Source: Peribacillus faecalis
GTDB lineage: Bacteria > Bacillota > Bacilli > Bacillales > DSM-1321
Length of the DNA stretch: 64,000 nucleotides
Assembly: GCF_014712675.1 (NCBI RefSeq)
Contig: NZ_JACXSI010000010.1
Span: forward strand, 1-64,000
Direction: 5' to 3'
This document shows, piece after piece, positions 61,616 to 64,000 of the stretch. Both the position numbers and the translations under genes were made by a program. A model generated the notes under the pieces. That model ran no database searches. It saw only the letters and a program-made list of their open reading frames with translations, and was not told the origin of the DNA. Position 1 is the stretch's first letter, and each line of letters starts with the position of its first letter.

Positions 61616-62272
61616 TTAATTCAAATCGTATCTCTTACCTTTAATTAAGTAAGCGGCATTTTCTGCGATGTTGGTAATATGGTCCGCAGCCCGTTCCAGG
61701 TGACGGTTAATGAACAGCAATTGTGTCAGCTGATTCATTTGCTCTGGAGTTTTGCTTAAACTGTTTAATATTATTTTCGAAGTCTCTTCGTATAATTCAT
61801 CTACTTGATCATCGATCTCACCAACTTCTTTCGCTAAAGCGATATCTTCCTCGATGAATGATTGCACTGACTCTTGCAGCATTTTAATAGCCAAATTTTT
61901 CATTTCCTCAAGATGCGTAATTGAAATCAAAGACTCACATGCACCGATACGAACAGTTGACTTAGCGATGTTCACTGCAAAATCCGCTACTCGTTCCACA
62001 TCGAGGGAGATTTTCAGAGCACCGATAATTCTGCGCAAATCACGGGCAACCGGCTGTTCTTTGGCGATTAGCCAAATAACAAAATTATTAATATCGGTAT
62101 CAAGAGCATCAATCACATTGTCTTCCTCTATGACCTCAAGCGCCAATTCAAGATCTTGCGATTTTAAAGCAATAAAGGATTTCTCCAAAGCCTCTACAGT
62201 CAACTCACTCATTTCCGTCAATTTATCCTGTAATTCCCCAAGTGTTTTATCAAAGCTTTCGCGTGCTGCCAT
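61616..62272 (-). CDS. phoU: Phosphate-specific transport accessory protein PhoU
   Basis: 218 aa. Two PhoU three-helix repeats are visible; conserved metal-cluster-type motifs are ALDTDINNFVIWLIAKEQPVA (first repeat) and LERAADHITNIAENAAYLI (second). PhoU moderates Pst import and signalling through the PhoR/PhoP system. It is the last gene of the pst operon, 15 bases after pstB, with GAGGAGG before the ATG. Confidence 0.94.
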   Translation of the reverse strand: MAARESFDKTLGELQDKLTEMSELTVEALEKSFIALKSQDLELALEVIEEDNVIDALDTDINNFVIWLIAKEQPVARDLRRIIGALKISLDVERVADFAVNIAKSTVRIGACESLISITHLEEMKNLAIKMLQESVQSFIEEDIALAKEVGEIDDQVDELYEETSKIILNSLSKTPEQMNQLTQLLFINRHLERAADHITNIAENAAYLIKGKRYDLN

Positions 62273-62287
62273 ATTATCTCCTCCTCA

Positions 62288-63115
62288 TCAACCGAAACGG
62301 CCAGTAACGTAATCTTCTGTTCTCTTGTCTTTAGGCATGCTGAAAATTTTGCTTGTTTCATCAAACTCAATAATTTCTCCGTTTAAGAAAAAGGCTGTTT
62401 TATCCGAAATACGTGCAGCCTGCTGCATGTTATGGGTTACAATAACGATAGTGTATTCATTTTTCATTTTCTCGATTAATTCTTCTACTTTAATCGTCGA
62501 AATCGGGTCCAATGCCGACGTTGGTTCATCCATTAAAATCACTTCAGGCTTCATCGCAATTGCACGAGCGATACAAATACGCTGTTGCTGACCGCCTGAT
62601 AAACCAAGAGCCGATGATTTCAGACGATCTTTCACTTCATCCCAAATAGCAGCGCCACGCAAACTTTCCTCAACAATCGCATCCAATTCCTTTTTATTTT
62701 TGATGCCATGCATACGAGGGCCGTAAGCCACATTATCATAAATACTCATTGGGAACGGATTAGGCTTTTGGAACACCATCCCTACTTTTGTACGCAGCTT
62801 AATAACATCATTTGATTCATAAATGTCTTCGCCGTCAATGACAATGTTCCCGGTAATTTTGACATTATCGATTAAATCGTTCATTCGGTTTAATGTACGA
62901 AGAAAAGTCGATTTACCGCAGCCTGAAGGTCCGATTAACGCTGTTACTTCATTTTCCTTTATATCAATTCCGACTTTATATAAAGCTTGCTTTTCTCCAT
63001 AAAACAAATCCAGGTCATTAACTTTAATTTTTACCGATTTATTATCTGACATGCGATGCTCCTTCTGTAGTTCACTGTTCTCTGATTGTATTTTTTCAAT
63101 AACTGCTGTACTCAT
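62288..63115 (-). CDS. pstB: Phosphate ABC transporter ATP-binding protein
   Basis: About 275 aa. Walker [10 protein letters not shown], signature LSGGQQQR, Walker [14 protein letters not shown] and H-loop VTHNMQQA are all present, and the protein has the PstB-typical [12 protein letters not shown] after the P-loop. It energises phosphate import with PstC/PstA. An unusual N-terminal tail of about 25 residues ([20 protein letters not shown]) precedes the usual start [20 protein letters not shown] sits before the ATG at 63115; a GTG at 63121 and the ATG before SDNKSV are alternatives. Confidence 0.95.
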   Translation of the reverse strand: MSTAVIEKIQSENSELQKEHRMSDNKSVKIKVNDLDLFYGEKQALYKVGIDIKENEVTALIGPSGCGKSTFLRTLNRMNDLIDNVKITGNIVIDGEDIYESNDVIKLRTKVGMVFQKPNPFPMSIYDNVAYGPRMHGIKNKKELDAIVEESLRGAAIWDEVKDRLKSSALGLSGGQQQRICIARAIAMKPEVILMDEPTSALDPISTIKVEELIEKMKNEYTIVIVTHNMQQAARISDKTAFFLNGEIIEFDETSKIFSMPKDKRTEDYVTGRFG

Positions 63116-63126
63116 ATGCACACCTC

Positions 63127-63951
63127 TTAATAATCAGCTTTGTTAAACTTTTTAGAAATAAACGTTGTCGTTAGATTCAAGAAAAGAATAATGACAATCA
63201 AAACAATACCGATTGCTGCCGCAAGCTGAATATCACCGGACTCTTGCGTTACCAGATAAGAATGGACCGTTAATGTTCTGGCTGATGAGAAGATGCTTGC
63301 CGGCATTGCCGCTACCGTTCCAGCTGTTAAAAAGATCGCTGCCGATTCTCCGACGATTCGCCCGATTGATAAAATAATACCTGATAAAATGCCTGGCATT
63401 GCGCTTGGCAAAATGACTTTATACAATGTTTGAAGCTTTGTTGAACCTAAAGCCAGCGAGCCTTCACGATATGAACCTGGCACTGTTTTTAGCGCTTCTT
63501 CCGTTGTACGGATAATAACCGGTAAAACAATAATTGTTAAAGTTAAAGATGCTGAAATAATCGACATACCTAATTTTAAAGTTGTCACAAAGAATACAGC
63601 ACCGAATAATCCGTAAATGATCGATGGAATACCGGTTAAGCTTTCAGTCGCGTAACGGATTAATCTTACTAAACGTCCTTGCTTCGCATATTCCTGTAAG
63701 TATACAGCTGCCAAAATACCGATTGGCGTCGCGATCAACAAGGAAATACCGATTGTATATAAAGTTGTCACAATCATTGGCCAAATTCCTCCGTGACCGT
63801 CTGCAGAATAATCGCCAAAAATAAAATCAAAGCTGATTAGCTTATAGCCTTTCATGAATATAAATCCGACAATCGTCACAAGGATGGCTACTGTCAAGAA
63901 AGCAGAAAACCATAAAAGACCTCGCAATACATGATCCTTAAACTTTCTCAT
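63127..63951 (-). CDS. pstA: Phosphate ABC transporter permease PstA
   Basis: About 274 aa with six membrane helices and the permease EAA-loop region ([20 protein letters not shown]). It forms the channel with PstC. The ATG at 63951 has AGGGTGG 8 bases upstream and lies one base after the pstC stop codon; the frame is open further upstream to 63990 only because it overlaps pstC. It is followed by pstB after 11 bases. Confidence 0.94.
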   Translation of the reverse strand: MRKFKDHVLRGLLWFSAFLTVAILVTIVGFIFMKGYKLISFDFIFGDYSADGHGGIWPMIVTTLYTIGISLLIATPIGILAAVYLQEYAKQGRLVRLIRYATESLTGIPSIIYGLFGAVFFVTTLKLGMSIISASLTLTIIVLPVIIRTTEEALKTVPGSYREGSLALGSTKLQTLYKVILPSAMPGILSGIILSIGRIVGESAAIFLTAGTVAAMPASIFSSARTLTVHSYLVTQESGDIQLAAAIGIVLIVIILFLNLTTTFISKKFNKADY

Positions 63952-63952
63952 T

Positions 63953-64000
63953 TTATTTTCCACCCTTCGAAGCAATTTTAACCAATACAAAGTTCAATAA
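63953..64000 (-). CDS. pstC: Phosphate ABC transporter permease PstC, last 15 codons (partial)
   Basis: The minus strand from the window edge reads LLNFVLVKIASKGGK and a stop, one base before the pstA start. This matches the end of a PstC permease (last membrane helix, then a basic tail) and its expected position. The rest is outside the window. Confidence 0.75.
   Translation of the reverse strand, partial: LLNFVLVKIASKGGK

Overview
This is a low-GC Gram-positive (Bacillota, Bacillales) chromosomal segment. The evidence is AGGAGG-type ribosome binding sites, U-tract terminators, FMN and T-box leaders, a ribD-ribE-ribBA-ribH operon, a pst-phoU operon, a GshF-type fused glutathione synthetase and a candidate CcpA (cre) site. 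The protein set looks most like the Planococcaceae/Caryophanaceae, but that placement is an impression, not a computed result. No rRNA, tRNA, CRISPR or prophage was seen. Mobile DNA is limited to the 5' end of a group II intron at the left edge and one IS110-family transposase remnant.

Layout. 0-7 kb: the group II intron edge, then two large secreted enzymes, a 1431-aa multidomain nuclease and an 848-aa 5'-nucleotidase, suited to scavenging extracellular DNA and nucleotides. 7.5-21 kb: a shikimate/quinate utilisation region with two MFS permeases, two shikimate dehydrogenase paralogues, a type I dehydroquinase, an iron-sulfur flavin enoate-reductase-like enzyme and a divergent LysR regulator. 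It is interrupted by an RNA-methyltransferase-like gene, a coiled-coil membrane protein, the IS110 remnant and an NrnB-like DHH nuclease. Three promoters here share a LysR-type box centred near -65 and, in the leader, a TGTGA-N6-TCACA palindrome of the Crp/Fnr type. 21-34 kb: an MFS pump, a fatty-acyl-CoA ligase with a cre-like site, a structured intergenic repeat, a TetR-controlled MMPL exporter, carbonic anhydrase, an EcsC-like protein, and a MATE transporter overlapping gshF. 34-43 kb: a broken corA, an MBL hydrolase, a NUDIX hydrolase, an MhqO-like dioxygenase, a decayed AEC permease, a TsuA/TsuB-like thiosulfate pair and an EF-G paralogue.

43-47.5 kb: the riboflavin operon, preceded by two nearly identical FMN riboswitches in series, each with its own terminator. 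47.5-52 kb: a 1433-aa fusion of two activator ATPase domains with 2-hydroxyacyl-CoA dehydratase/double-cubane reductase-like domains. 52-61.4 kb: a CmpB-like membrane protein, a cupin, a frameshifted HAAS-domain membrane protein, a T-box-controlled prolyl-tRNA synthetase, an ADP-ribosylglycohydrolase, a UvrC-like GIY-YIG protein, an SDR, lrgAB and a small secreted protein. 61.4-64 kb: phoU, pstB, pstA and the last codons of pstC, running off the right edge.

How the genes may work together. The secreted nuclease and nucleotidase would release nucleosides and phosphate, and the Pst system would import the phosphate. The shikimate genes, enoate-reductase-like enzyme and LysR regulator look like one regulon. 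Several starts were moved inward from the longest reading frame because a good ribosome binding site sits at an internal ATG; these are flagged in the entries.
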